Assembly (NCBI RefSeq): GCF_000705555.1
Contig: NZ_JMQN01000007.1
Coordinates: 29,367 to 93,366, forward strand
Length of the DNA stretch: 64,000 nucleotides
Reading direction: 5' to 3'
Origin: Marinobacterium lacunae
GTDB taxonomy: Bacteria; Pseudomonadota; Gammaproteobacteria; Pseudomonadales; Balneatricaceae
In this document: piece by piece, positions 24,322 through 32,437 of the stretch
Layout: each line of letters opens with the position of its first letter
Position numbering within the stretch: position 1 is the first letter of the stretch
Translations under genes and position numbers: made by a program
Notes under the pieces: model-generated
Seen by the model: the letters and a program-made list of their open reading frames with translations, nothing else
What the model was told of the DNA's origin: nothing
Database searches by the model: none

Positions 24322-25407
24322 TCAGGCAGCCTGAGTCGGGCTGACGATGATCTTGACGTTGCGGTCCTTGTTGCTGACCAGCTCTTCAAACCCTTTGTCC
24401 AGAATCTCGCTGATATGGATGCGGCCACTTATCAGGGGGCTGATGTCGATGCGACCGTCGTTGATCATGGCGATCACATCGGCGAATTCGCCGTTGTAGG
24501 CCAAGGAGCCGATCAGCTGCTTTTCAGTGGCGACCAGCTCAAAGAAGTTGAACGCGCTGGGCTCTTCGAACACGCCGACCAATACGGTTTTGCCGCCCTT
24601 GCGGATAAGGTCCAGTGCCAGCTTGGCGGTGTCTTTGTGACCGATGCATTCAAAGGAGAGGTCGGCGCCACAGCCCCGTGTCATCGATTGGATCATCTCG
24701 ATCGCATCGCACTCGCTGGGGTCGATCACCATGGAGGCACCGACCTCCAGTGCTTTCTCCTTGCGTGCCTTGGACATCTCCAACGCGATCACCCGGGCGG
24801 CACCGGCGGCGCGGGCACAGATGATGGTGCACAGGCCGATCGTTCCGGCCCCTACAACCACGATGGTTTTGCCCAACAGGTCACCGGCTTGCTTGACGGC
24901 GTGCATGCCCACCGCCAACGGCTCGATCAGAGCCCCCGCCTCGGTCGGGAATCCATCGGGCAGTGCATAGAGCAGATTAGCGGGCACGTTGACGTACTCG
25001 GCGAAGGCACCGTTGTTCATCAAGCCGGTAAAGGCGAGCTGTTGGCAGAGGTTGTATTGACCGCGTTTGCAATAGTCGCACTCGCCGCAGTGCTGGCAGG
25101 CGTCGGCCGCTACCCGGTCGCCAATGCCAAAATCGTCAACCCCGTCACCGAGTGCGACGATCTCGCCGCTGAACTCGTGACCGAGAATGCACTGGCCCTT
25201 GATGCCGGTAAGCGGGTGTGGGGTATCGACCGGTATGAAAACGGGGCCTGCAACGTACTCGTGCAGATCGGATCCGCAGATACCGCACCAATGCACCTTA
25301 ATCTGTACCCATCCGCACGGCGGTGCGTCGGGGACCGGAACGGTTTCGAGACGAATATCGCGACGGCCATGCCATACGGCGGCCTGCATGCTGGAGGTCT
25401 GGCTCAT
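24322..25407 (-). CDS. bdhA: 2,3-butanediol dehydrogenase, zinc-dependent MDR type
   Basis: A 361-residue NAD-dependent medium-chain dehydrogenase that oxidises 2,3-butanediol to acetoin. Catalytic zinc ligands are in CGICGSDLHEY and GHEFSGEIV; the structural zinc site is CQHCGECDYCKRGQYNLC. The NAD-binding motif is VVGAGTIGLCT near residue 185. The N-terminal stretch HEYVAGPVFIPVDTPHPLTG is typical of bacterial butanediol dehydrogenases. Placed between acoA and acoB, it feeds acetoin directly to the cleavage enzyme. A related sorbitol or threonine dehydrogenase activity cannot be excluded but fits the context less well. Confidence 0.88.
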   Translation of the reverse strand: MSQTSSMQAAVWHGRRDIRLETVPVPDAPPCGWVQIKVHWCGICGSDLHEYVAGPVFIPVDTPHPLTGIKGQCILGHEFSGEIVALGDGVDDFGIGDRVAADACQHCGECDYCKRGQYNLCQQLAFTGLMNNGAFAEYVNVPANLLYALPDGFPTEAGALIEPLAVGMHAVKQAGDLLGKTIVVVGAGTIGLCTIICARAAGAARVIALEMSKARKEKALEVGASMVIDPSECDAIEMIQSMTRGCGADLSFECIGHKDTAKLALDLIRKGGKTVLVGVFEEPSAFNFFELVATEKQLIGSLAYNGEFADVIAMINDGRIDISPLISGRIHISEILDKGFEELVSNKDRNVKIIVSPTQAA

Positions 25408-25446
25408 TGTTGTTATCCTCGTTTAGCCATGGAATGTGTGGGCGGG

Positions 25447-26433
25447 TCAGACGAATACTTTCTCCATCGCTTCTTCGGGTGCGGGGTATTCGCTGTCGCG
25501 GGCAAATTGGATTGCGGCATCAACCCGGGCGTGAGTGCGTGCGACCAGTTCCTGATCCTGGGCGTCACTCCAATCCTCGTCGTCGAGTAGCTGTTGGCGC
25601 ATCTTGGGGATGGGGTCGCGGGCGAAAAGTGCTTCCTTTTCACCTTTGGGTCGGTAGCCCTCGGCGTCGCCCATGAAATGACCGGCCAGCCGATAGGTTT
25701 CGATCTCGATAAGGGTGGGGCCCTCTCCACGGCGGGCTCGTTCGATCGCCTCACCGGCAATGTCGAATATGGCCAGAGGATCGTTTCCGGGAATGAAGTG
25801 GCCGGGAATGCCATATGCCGCTGCGCGGGCATCGTTGTGCTCGATGGCGGTGGAGGCACTTTTAGCCACCGAAATGCCCCAGGCGTTGTCTTCGACGACG
25901 AAGATAACCGGCAGCTTCCATACGGCGGCCAGATTCAGCGATTCATGAAAGGCACCCTGATTGGCCGCGCCCTCGCCAAGAAAGGCGACGGCAACGCCAG
26001 GCTTGTTCTGCATATGGCGCGAGAGTGCGGCACCGACGGCAGGCCCCATGCCTTGGGCGATGATGCCGGAGCAGGAGAAGTTCACCTTGGCATCGAATAT
26101 ATGCATATGACCGCCTCGTCCGCCGCTGAGTCCGGTTTTTTTACCGAAGATCTCGGCCGTCATGCGGTTTAGATCTACCCCCTTGGCGATAGCAACATGA
26201 TGAGGACGGTGGGTGGAGGTGACGATGTCGTCAGCTGAAAGGTGGGCGCAGACGCCGACTGCACAGGGTTCCTGACCGTTGGAGAGATGCATCTCTCCAG
26301 GGATAGGGCCTTTCGCCATATTAAATGCGGGCGATTTACCTTCCATGTAGATTTTCTCGATGCACTCCTCGAAATAGCGACTGGTGTGCATCTGCTCGTA
26401 CATCCAGATTTTCTGATCCCGGCTCGGCTTCAT
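25447..26433 (-). CDS. acoA: Acetoin dehydrogenase E1 component, alpha subunit
   Basis: A 328-residue thiamine-diphosphate-binding alpha subunit. Diagnostic blocks are YTEGKSP-like MEGKSPAFNMAKGPIPGEMHLSNGQE, the TPP motif GEGAANQGAFHESLNLAA...EDNAWGIS (GDG-N type, here GEG), and LIEIETYRLAGHFMGDAEGYR. It is the first gene after the sigma-54 promoter and is followed by bdhA, acoB, the lipoyl protein, E2 and the ligase-like gene. With AcoB it cleaves acetoin to acetaldehyde and an acetyl group bound for CoA. Confidence 0.9.
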   Translation of the reverse strand: MKPSRDQKIWMYEQMHTSRYFEECIEKIYMEGKSPAFNMAKGPIPGEMHLSNGQEPCAVGVCAHLSADDIVTSTHRPHHVAIAKGVDLNRMTAEIFGKKTGLSGGRGGHMHIFDAKVNFSCSGIIAQGMGPAVGAALSRHMQNKPGVAVAFLGEGAANQGAFHESLNLAAVWKLPVIFVVEDNAWGISVAKSASTAIEHNDARAAAYGIPGHFIPGNDPLAIFDIAGEAIERARRGEGPTLIEIETYRLAGHFMGDAEGYRPKGEKEALFARDPIPKMRQQLLDDEDWSDAQDQELVARTHARVDAAIQFARDSEYPAPEEAMEKVFV

Positions 26434-26514
26434 TGTGAAACCTCTCCTTATTCTTATGTTGGGGTGAATGACGGGGTGTGCAAAAAATGCCGTCCTCGCC
26501 TTTGTCTGTAATAG

Positions 26515-26530
26515 GGCAAGGGTTGTGCCA
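26515..26530 (-). promoter_or_regulatory. Sigma-54 (-24/-12) promoter of the aco operon
   Basis: The minus strand reads TGGCACAACCCTTGCCC: the GG and GC pairs are exactly ten bases apart as required for RpoN, and TGGCAC and TTGC match consensus. Transcription would start near 26504, about 70 bases before acoA. The divergent gene encodes a sigma-54-dependent activator of the AcoR type, which fits. Confidence 0.85.
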
Positions 26531-26627
26531 TGTGCGTAACATATTGATATGTAGATGAAATGTGTTTATCTGTGTCGGTGGGTGCTACAGAGTGTCGCGG
26601 CGGGGTGAAACAGTTTGAGCGCGTCGT

Positions 26628-26644
26628 TGCGACGCTTTGTCACA
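26628..26644. promoter_or_regulatory. Candidate AcoR upstream activating site
   Basis: TGCGAC-GCTTT-GTCACA is a near-perfect inverted repeat (TGYGAC-N5-GTCRCA) about 100 bases upstream of the -24 element, a normal enhancer distance. It overlaps a second palindrome, GCGTCG-TTG-CGACGC, to its left. Assignment to AcoR is inferred from position. Confidence 0.5.
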
Positions 26645-26731
26645 CGGTAATAAACGGGTGGACAGGTGATTAAATGACCCTCTATGATGAATGAATAACT
26701 ATAAAAGAGTGGCTCTGTTCCAGACCTATTT

Positions 26732-28675
26732 ATGGGCACTTACAACCAAGATCAGCATATATTGCTGCCCTCGATGCGAGACCAGGCCGAGATCCCGACC
26801 CAAATTCGAGGATCCTGGGAGCGTTGCATTGAGCGCTATCACCTTGAACCCGGACGCAACCTATTGCCTCCGCGTCTCACCGATCGCGAAGTTCAGCGTG
26901 AGCAGAATGAGCTCGACAGCCTGCTTCATGTCGCTGAACCCGTGTTTCAGCGTCTTCGTAATATTGGCGACAACTCCGGATACTGTGTGTTGGTGACCAA
27001 CGCCCGAGGTGTTGTGTTGCGGCAGTTTATCGATACCCATCGGGGGCAGGAACTTTCGGAACAGGGGTTGAGTGTCGGTACCGTCTGGACAGAAGAGCTG
27101 GTCGGTACCAATGGCTTGGGAACCTGCCTGGCGACAAGAGAGGCCTTGACCGTTTATGCAGAAGAGCACTTTGGCCGTGAGCTGAGGCGCTTCAGCTGTT
27201 CGACAGCACCGCTGATATCGCCCCATGGTGAGATGATCGGCGCGCTTGATATATCAACCTATGCACTGGGGGAAAAGCAGTTGCAGGGGTTGGCTCAAAA
27301 TCTGGTCTGCGACAGTGCCGATCAGATCGAAGCCGCTATGTTTCGTTACACCTTCCGTTGTGCCCATCTGCTGGCCCTGGTGTGGGGACGGGAAGGAGAC
27401 CCGGCATTGAGCAATGCACTTATCGCCACCAATGATTCTGGCGTTGTAATCGGTATCACGTCGCCTGGCTTGATGTTGCTTGGCGTGGCTGAACGCGCTC
27501 AGTTGATCGGTTTGGCGTTGACAGATCTGTTCGGTGCATCGCTCGAGGATTTGCACCGTGCACCGGTCCGGTTGGATCATGACAGTCCCCTGCAACAAGA
27601 GATATGGCTTTGTTGCTCGGATGCCGCGCCACTGCGGGACACGGCGCTGGCCTCATCGCTGTCAACGAGCCGTAAACCGTTACCGCTGGAAACACACAGT
27701 CCGTTGTCGCAACTGGCCGGCGAGGATCCAAGGCTTAGTCGAAACGCTGAAATCTGTATGCGGGTACTCAATCGAAGCATCAATATTCTGTTGCAGGGGG
27801 AAACCGGCACCGGTAAAGAGGTGTGGGCGCGCGCGATCCATGACAGCAGTCAGCGCAAGGACAAACCCTTTGTGACGCTCAATTGTGCGGCGATACCGGA
27901 ATCGCTGATTGAGAGCGAACTGTTTGGATACAGCGCCGGAACATTCACCGGCGGTTTGAAAGGCGGCAAAGTCGGTAAGATTCAGGCCAGTAACGGCGGC
28001 ACGCTGTTCCTTGACGAAATAGGCGATATGCCGATTTCGCTGCAAGCGCGGTTGCTGCGCGTGCTGGCAGAGGGTGAGATCACCCCGCTGGGCGAGATAA
28101 AGTCGATTCCCATCGATCTCCATGTCATCACGGCTACCCACCGTGATCTGAAACAACTGATCGCCGAAGGTGGTTTTCGCGAGGATCTGTACTATCGCAT
28201 CAGCGGTGTTCGAGTTGAGTTACCGGCATTAAGAGAGCGCGCCGATAAAGCCGAGTTAATCGGCAAGATACTGTCCGATCTGAGCGAATCTCCTGTCGAG
28301 CTAACACCCGAGGTGCAGGCGTTGCTGAATCGATATGAATGGCCGGGGAACATTCGTCAATTAAAGAATGTCCTGCAGTTTGCACTTTGTATGTGTGATG
28401 GCGACCGGTTGGCAATTGAAGACCTGCCGGAGGAGGTACTGCCGATTTCGTCCGTAGTGATCTCAGAAAGTGAGCGGGTGGCAGGAGAAACCCATCCGCC
28501 GAAGCGGATGGTGTCATTATCCGGTTCTCGACTCTCTCCCACTGAGGAGAGTGAGCGTAATGCATTGATTCAGACGCTGGAGGCCAATCGTTGGGTGGTA
28601 TCCCGTGCGGCCAAAGCGTTAGGGATTAGCCGCTCGACACTGCACCGCAAAATCAATAAATATGACCTGAACTGA
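26732..28675 (+). CDS. acoR: Sigma-54-dependent activator, AcoR type
   Basis: A 647-residue enhancer-binding protein that should activate the divergent aco operon in response to acetoin or its products. An N-terminal GAF-like sensor region (about residues 60-210) contains the AcoR-like block GTVWTEELVGTNGLGTCLA. The AAA+ domain starts with Walker A GETGTGKE and has TLFLDEIGDMP as Walker B. The sigma-54-contacting loop reads GTFTGG (residues 403-408) rather than GAFTGA. The C-terminus has a Fis-type helix-turn-helix, RAAKALGISRSTLHRKI. No receiver domain is present, so sensing is direct. Confidence 0.92.
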   Translation: MGTYNQDQHILLPSMRDQAEIPTQIRGSWERCIERYHLEPGRNLLPPRLTDREVQREQNELDSLLHVAEPVFQRLRNIGDNSGYCVLVTNARGVVLRQFIDTHRGQELSEQGLSVGTVWTEELVGTNGLGTCLATREALTVYAEEHFGRELRRFSCSTAPLISPHGEMIGALDISTYALGEKQLQGLAQNLVCDSADQIEAAMFRYTFRCAHLLALVWGREGDPALSNALIATNDSGVVIGITSPGLMLLGVAERAQLIGLALTDLFGASLEDLHRAPVRLDHDSPLQQEIWLCCSDAAPLRDTALASSLSTSRKPLPLETHSPLSQLAGEDPRLSRNAEICMRVLNRSINILLQGETGTGKEVWARAIHDSSQRKDKPFVTLNCAAIPESLIESELFGYSAGTFTGGLKGGKVGKIQASNGGTLFLDEIGDMPISLQARLLRVLAEGEITPLGEIKSIPIDLHVITATHRDLKQLIAEGGFREDLYYRISGVRVELPALRERADKAELIGKILSDLSESPVELTPEVQALLNRYEWPGNIRQLKNVLQFALCMCDGDRLAIEDLPEEVLPISSVVISESERVAGETHPPKRMVSLSGSRLSPTEESERNALIQTLEANRWVVSRAAKALGISRSTLHRKINKYDLN

Positions 28676-28684
28676 GCACAGCGC

Positions 28685-28987
28685 TCAGAGAACGCTGTTG
28701 AAACATTCCAGTTGTGGCGGACCAAGGTAGATATCCTTTGCCGGTCGCGCATTGGCGTGGGCCTTGCGGAAAGCGTCCGACTTGGTCCAGTTCACGAATG
28801 CCTCTTCCGACTCCCATACGCTGTGTGACGCAAACAGCGTGTGCTCATCGGTGCTCTGGCCCTGAAGCAGGTGAAAGCTCTTGAAGCCCGGAACACCCTC
28901 AAGGTGACTGTCACGGCTTTTCCAGATCTCGATGAATTCCTGCTCTTTTCCCGGCGCTATGCGAAAACGGTTCATGGCAACGTACAT
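28685..28987 (-). CDS. ABM-domain monooxygenase-like protein
   Basis: A 100-residue single-domain protein of the antibiotic-biosynthesis monooxygenase / IsdG-like ferredoxin fold. The stretch FVNWTKSDAFRKAH carries a Trp and a His in the positions found in heme-degrading IsdG/HmoA proteins, and VPGFKSFHLLQG is also typical. This suggests a small heme-interacting or quinol oxygenase enzyme, but the activity cannot be fixed from sequence. AGGAAG precedes the ATG. It converges on acoR with nine bases between the two genes. Confidence 0.78.
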   Translation of the reverse strand: MYVAMNRFRIAPGKEQEFIEIWKSRDSHLEGVPGFKSFHLLQGQSTDEHTLFASHSVWESEEAFVNWTKSDAFRKAHANARPAKDIYLGPPQLECFNSVL

Positions 28988-29220
28988 GTGTTGGCTTCCT
29001 GATGGCGTTAATTGCGATAAAAAGAGACCCTTACCTTAACCTTCCTGTTCCGCACCTGTCACACAGTGTGAGCAAATAGCCGCCAAAGGTGCGTTTTTAT
29101 GTGCCAAACTGGGAGGCTTGTGGCAGGTTGTACTGACTAGGTTCGCGATTTGAGGCTAAGCCAGAATGCCTGGTCGCTGTCGTACAACCTGTTTAATCGA
29201 TACATGAACATGGAGCTCGG

Positions 29221-29757
29221 ATGTATTCAGAGGTGCTGGATTTTTGGTTTGAGGAGATCGAACCGGCGGCGTGGTGGAAGAAGGATACCGCCTTCGATCG
29301 CGTGATTGAGAGCCGTTTTGGCGCGCTGTTTGAGCAGGCGTGCAAGGGTGAGCTTTACAGCTGGCGAAAGCGGGCCGACGGCCGGTTGGCCGAGATCATA
29401 TTGCTGGACCAGTTTTCCCGTAATATCTATCGCGACCGTCCCGAGGCGTTTGCCCAGGACGGTATGGCGTTGGTGTTGGCGCAGGAAGCTATCTCGGTCG
29501 GTGCGGATGTGGCGCTGAGCAAGCCGCAGCGACGTTTTCTTTATATGCCCTATATGCATTCAGAATCAGCGTTGATTCACGAGGCAGCGCAGAAGTTGTT
29601 TCTTCGCTCTGGCTCAGATGATGCGTACGAGTACGAACTCAAGCATAAGGCGATCATTGACCGGTTTGGTCGTTATCCTCACCGCAATGCAATCCTCGGG
29701 CGTGAATCTACCGCCGAGGAGATCGAGTTTCTCAAACAGCCCGGCTCAGGTTTCTAA
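29221..29757 (+). CDS. DUF924-family protein
   Basis: A 178-residue cytoplasmic helical protein of the DUF924 family, function unknown. The family hallmarks are visible: VLDFWFEE near the start, WWKKDTAFDRVIESRFG, EIILLDQFSRNIYRDRPEAF and RFGRYPHRNAILGRESTAEE. The fold resembles tetratricopeptide-like helical repeats. Its stop codon overlaps that of the convergent MocR gene by four bases. Confidence 0.9.
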   Translation: MYSEVLDFWFEEIEPAAWWKKDTAFDRVIESRFGALFEQACKGELYSWRKRADGRLAEIILLDQFSRNIYRDRPEAFAQDGMALVLAQEAISVGADVALSKPQRRFLYMPYMHSESALIHEAAQKLFLRSGSDDAYEYELKHKAIIDRFGRYPHRNAILGRESTAEEIEFLKQPGSGF

Positions 29758-31175
29758 ACCAGTGGTGCGCTCAGGCGTGGTCCCTCTGCCAGCAGTTCGG
29801 CCATACGGGTGAGGCCAATCTCCAGCGCCTCGCGATGGGCCGGTGGCGTCAGGCAGATACGTATCGCCTGAGGAGCCGGCTGGCTGCCGACGCAGAACGG
29901 TTCGGGGCTAACCAGTGTGACGCCGCGTTGTGCAGCCTGCTCGACAAAGTCGCTGGCGCGCCAAGGCTCTGGCAGGTGCAACCATGCATAGAAACCGCAG
30001 GGGTGGCTCATAAACTCGTAGCCGGAAAGCGTCTTTTCGAGGATCGCGTGTCGGGCGGTTAACTCGTCCCATTGCCAGTTAATCAGCAGGGCCGAGTCAG
30101 GCGAACTTAGCCAGTCGCAGGTGACCGCGCCCATCAGGCCCGGGCTTGCCCAGCACTGGGATCTCAGGCCATTACAGAGTTGTTGCATCAGGTTCGCCGG
30201 CGCTCTCAATGCGCCAAAGCGCAATCCGCCCGAAAGTATCTTCGAGACGCTGAAAATATACAGCGAACGCTCCGGAGCCAGATGATAAAAGGGCGTGCCC
30301 CTGAGCTCCGGACGGACAAACTGTACGCCATCTTCCAGCAGCAGCAGGTCGTACTTGCGCGCTATCCGTACAATCTCCTCTCGCCGGCGCTGACTCATTT
30401 GCGTCACCGTCGGGTTGTTGTGTTCAGGCAGAAGGTACAGCAGGCGGATACGCTGGCGCTGACACAGGCGCTCGAGCGCGTCGGCGCGCATCCCTTCGCG
30501 GTCCATGGATACCGGTAGGTGCTTGAGCCCGAGCTGGCGGGCTGCGGCAATCATGCCGGGGTAGGTAAGGGCATCGGAGGCAACGGCTTCGCCCGGCCTT
30601 ATCAGCGATTGCAGCGTCAGGTAGTCAGCATGCTGTCCACCGATGGTCAGCAGAAGGTCCTCCGCACGGGTATCGAGGCCCAGGGAGGTCAGCCAGGCCG
30701 CCAGTTGTTCCCGCTGTTGCGTATTGCCCTGTTCCGGCTGGTAGTGCAGCGCGTTGTCCAGTTGGGCCGGTTGCTCTGCAAGCTGCGCCATGATTGCCGA
30801 TAGCTGCTGGGTACGCAGCGGGTTGGGAATAGGGATGCTAAGGGATAGATCGATACTGTCTGTGGTGGCGCGGGACAGATGATGAAAGTCCGGCCTTTCC
30901 ATTCCAGCGTCGCGTACTCGTGTGCCGCTTCCCACCTTCGCCTCTACCAGCCCGCGCCGCTCGGCTTCCCGATAGGCGCGGGTAATGGTGCCCACGGTCA
31001 CTTCCAGAGCATCGGCCAGCAGACGTTGAGGTGGCAGGCGCTCACCCGGTTTTAACTCGCCATTGGCAACGGATGTGGCGATCTGATCGGCCAGTGTCTT
31101 GTAGCGTGGGCCTTCGGGAATGTCGGTCGAGGGAAGCCAGCTGCAGCGTTGGCGGGCGCGGTCGGTCAGGTTCAT
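29754..31175 (-). CDS. MocR-family regulator with intact PLP lysine
   Basis: A 473-residue GntR/aminotransferase-type regulator. The N-terminal winged helix includes LPPQRLLADALEVTVGTITRAYREAE. The aminotransferase-like domain keeps the PLP-binding lysine in FSVSKILSGGLRFGAL and the cofactor aspartate in LLLLEDGVQF, so it should bind PLP. The ATG was chosen because a GGAGG ribosome site lies just upstream; the longer frame runs into the regulatory region. It is divergent from a LysE-type exporter, its probable target. This contrasts with the lysine-less MocR elsewhere in the window. Confidence 0.9.
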   Translation of the reverse strand: MNLTDRARQRCSWLPSTDIPEGPRYKTLADQIATSVANGELKPGERLPPQRLLADALEVTVGTITRAYREAERRGLVEAKVGSGTRVRDAGMERPDFHHLSRATTDSIDLSLSIPIPNPLRTQQLSAIMAQLAEQPAQLDNALHYQPEQGNTQQREQLAAWLTSLGLDTRAEDLLLTIGGQHADYLTLQSLIRPGEAVASDALTYPGMIAAARQLGLKHLPVSMDREGMRADALERLCQRQRIRLLYLLPEHNNPTVTQMSQRRREEIVRIARKYDLLLLEDGVQFVRPELRGTPFYHLAPERSLYIFSVSKILSGGLRFGALRAPANLMQQLCNGLRSQCWASPGLMGAVTCDWLSSPDSALLINWQWDELTARHAILEKTLSGYEFMSHPCGFYAWLHLPEPWRASDFVEQAAQRGVTLVSPEPFCVGSQPAPQAIRICLTPPAHREALEIGLTRMAELLAEGPRLSAPLV

Positions 31176-31216
31176 GTTGTGCCTCCGAATAGGCGTGTCC
31201 CCGGGTAATCGCGATA

Positions 31217-31233
31217 ATTGTACGGGTGACAAT
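31217..31233. promoter_or_regulatory. MocR operator candidate, box 1
   Basis: ATTGT-N7-ACAAT inverted repeat just before the divergent MocR gene. A second box of the same build follows after two bases, and a third copy with a six-base spacer lies about 100 bases further on. Confidence 0.45.
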
Positions 31234-31235
31234 TG

Positions 31236-31252
31236 ATTGTGTGGGATACAAA
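31236..31252. promoter_or_regulatory. MocR operator candidate, box 2
   Basis: ATTGT-N7-ACAAA repeats the architecture of box 1, with one mismatch in the right arm. The 19-base offset between boxes puts both on nearly the same DNA face. Confidence 0.4.
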
Positions 31253-31333
31253 GTAGCAATTGCCACAGTACATTTCCCTCTCTACATTGAATTGTGTCGC
31301 TTAATTGGGTGTCGATCAAGCGGCCTATCACAA

Positions 31334-31349
31334 ATTGTACCCATACAAT
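31334..31349. promoter_or_regulatory. MocR operator candidate, box 3
   Basis: ATTGTACCCATACAAT, a perfect palindrome around CCCA, located just before the ribosome site of the small coupled ORF and therefore near the exporter promoter. Confidence 0.45.
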
Positions 31350-31369
31350 TGGGTTCTATGGAGGTGTCT

Positions 31370-31519
31370 ATGATCACAATTCGTACTGTTTTCACTCTCG
31401 CTCGTCATGCTGTTCGTGTGGCAGGTGCTTGTGCAGTCATGCGAATGGTCAAGATGGCCTCCATCTGGCAAAGCGCGAACGTTGAGGGCTTCTCTGGCAT
31501 AAGCAGGAGGCCATCATGA
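31370..31519 (+). CDS. 49-residue small protein coupled to the LysE exporter
   Basis: The ATG is preceded by GGAGGTG at ideal spacing, and the frame ends in TGA overlapping the exporter ATG (ATGA). The product begins MITIRTVFTLARHAVRVAG, is basic and has a short hydrophobic patch, with no recognised family. It may be a leader peptide whose translation opens the exporter start site, or a real small protein. Confidence 0.55.
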   Translation: MITIRTVFTLARHAVRVAGACAVMRMVKMASIWQSANVEGFSGISRRPS

Positions 31520-32133
31520 TCACCAGTACAGAAATTCTGGCGCTTGCAGGCCCGTTCATCGCTTTTGCATTCAGTATGTCCGCAACCCCGGGCCCTAATA
31601 ACATGATGTTGACGGCATCGGGCGCGAATCATGGCTTCAGGCGCACCTTGCCCCACATGGCGGGAATTACCGTCGGCTGCATGGCCCTGATGAGCGGTGT
31701 AGCGCTAGGGCTGGGTGCGCTGTTTCAGCAGTGGCCGATACTGCAGAGCGCGTTGAAGATTATAGGCAGTGTGTATCTGCTGTGGCTGGCGTGGAAAATC
31801 GCCAGTGCGCCGCCTCCGGGCAAGGCGGATACTAAAGCGGCGCGCCAGCCGCTGACGTTTTGGCAGGCTGCTGCTTTTCAGTTTGCCAACCCCAAAGCGT
31901 GGGTGATGGCCATTTCGGGGGTCGCCTCCTTTACGCTGACGGGCGATGCGTTCATAAGCTCGGCGGTCGTGCTGATTCTGTTGATGGGATTGACCAACCT
32001 TCCATCCATTGCGTTATGGGCAGGGTTTGGCGTCGCAATCGGCCGGTTGTTGAAAACGCCGCAGCACTGGCGCTGGTTCAATATCGGCATGGGGGGCATG
32101 ACCGCCGGTTGCGTATTGATGATTCTTGTGTAA
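31516..32133 (+). CDS. LysE/RhtB-family exporter
   Basis: A 205-residue six-helix inner-membrane exporter. The family signature appears as FAFSMSATPGPNNMMLTASGANHGFRRTLPHMAGI, and QAAAFQFANPKAWVMAISGVASF is the second repeat. It is controlled in all likelihood by the divergent PLP-binding MocR protein. Its start codon overlaps the stop of a 49-residue ORF, and AGGAGG sits six bases upstream. The exported compound is probably an amino acid or amine. Confidence 0.9.
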   Translation: MITSTEILALAGPFIAFAFSMSATPGPNNMMLTASGANHGFRRTLPHMAGITVGCMALMSGVALGLGALFQQWPILQSALKIIGSVYLLWLAWKIASAPPPGKADTKAARQPLTFWQAAAFQFANPKAWVMAISGVASFTLTGDAFISSAVVLILLMGLTNLPSIALWAGFGVAIGRLLKTPQHWRWFNIGMGGMTAGCVLMILV

Positions 32134-32181
32134 AACCGGGTAAGGCCTGCATAAGAGGTATACGAGCAGGCGTCTGCGTCA

Positions 32182-32206
32182 AGGGTCGGCTATGCCGGCC
32201 CTTTTT
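32182..32206 (+). terminator. Intrinsic terminator after the LysE gene
   Basis: AGGGTCGGC-TAT-GCCGGCCCT followed by TTTTTC; a nine-pair stem (one G-T pair) with a five-base T run. Confidence 0.8.
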
Positions 32207-32437
32207 CATGTGCGCTGGATCCAGGCATTACTCAGTAAAGTGTTGCTATTTGGTGCTGGCGTGACTATTTCTAAAACAGTTGCTCTGAAGATGCTGGCTC
32301 ATTCGCCGCGTGGTCTTGTGCCAAACATGTCGCAGAACTGCAATAAAAAGGATGACCTCTAAGCACAGGAGTGGCAAAATCGGAAAATTAACTGTCTGGT
32401 TGGTCAGATTTGGTACGAAGTGTGCAGATGGTACTCC

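Noticed and set aside
26479..26495. A second -24/-12-like element (TGCAAAAAATGCCG on the plus strand) upstream of acoA
   Set aside because: GG and GC are eight bases apart instead of ten; the element at 26515-26530 has correct spacing and better sequence.
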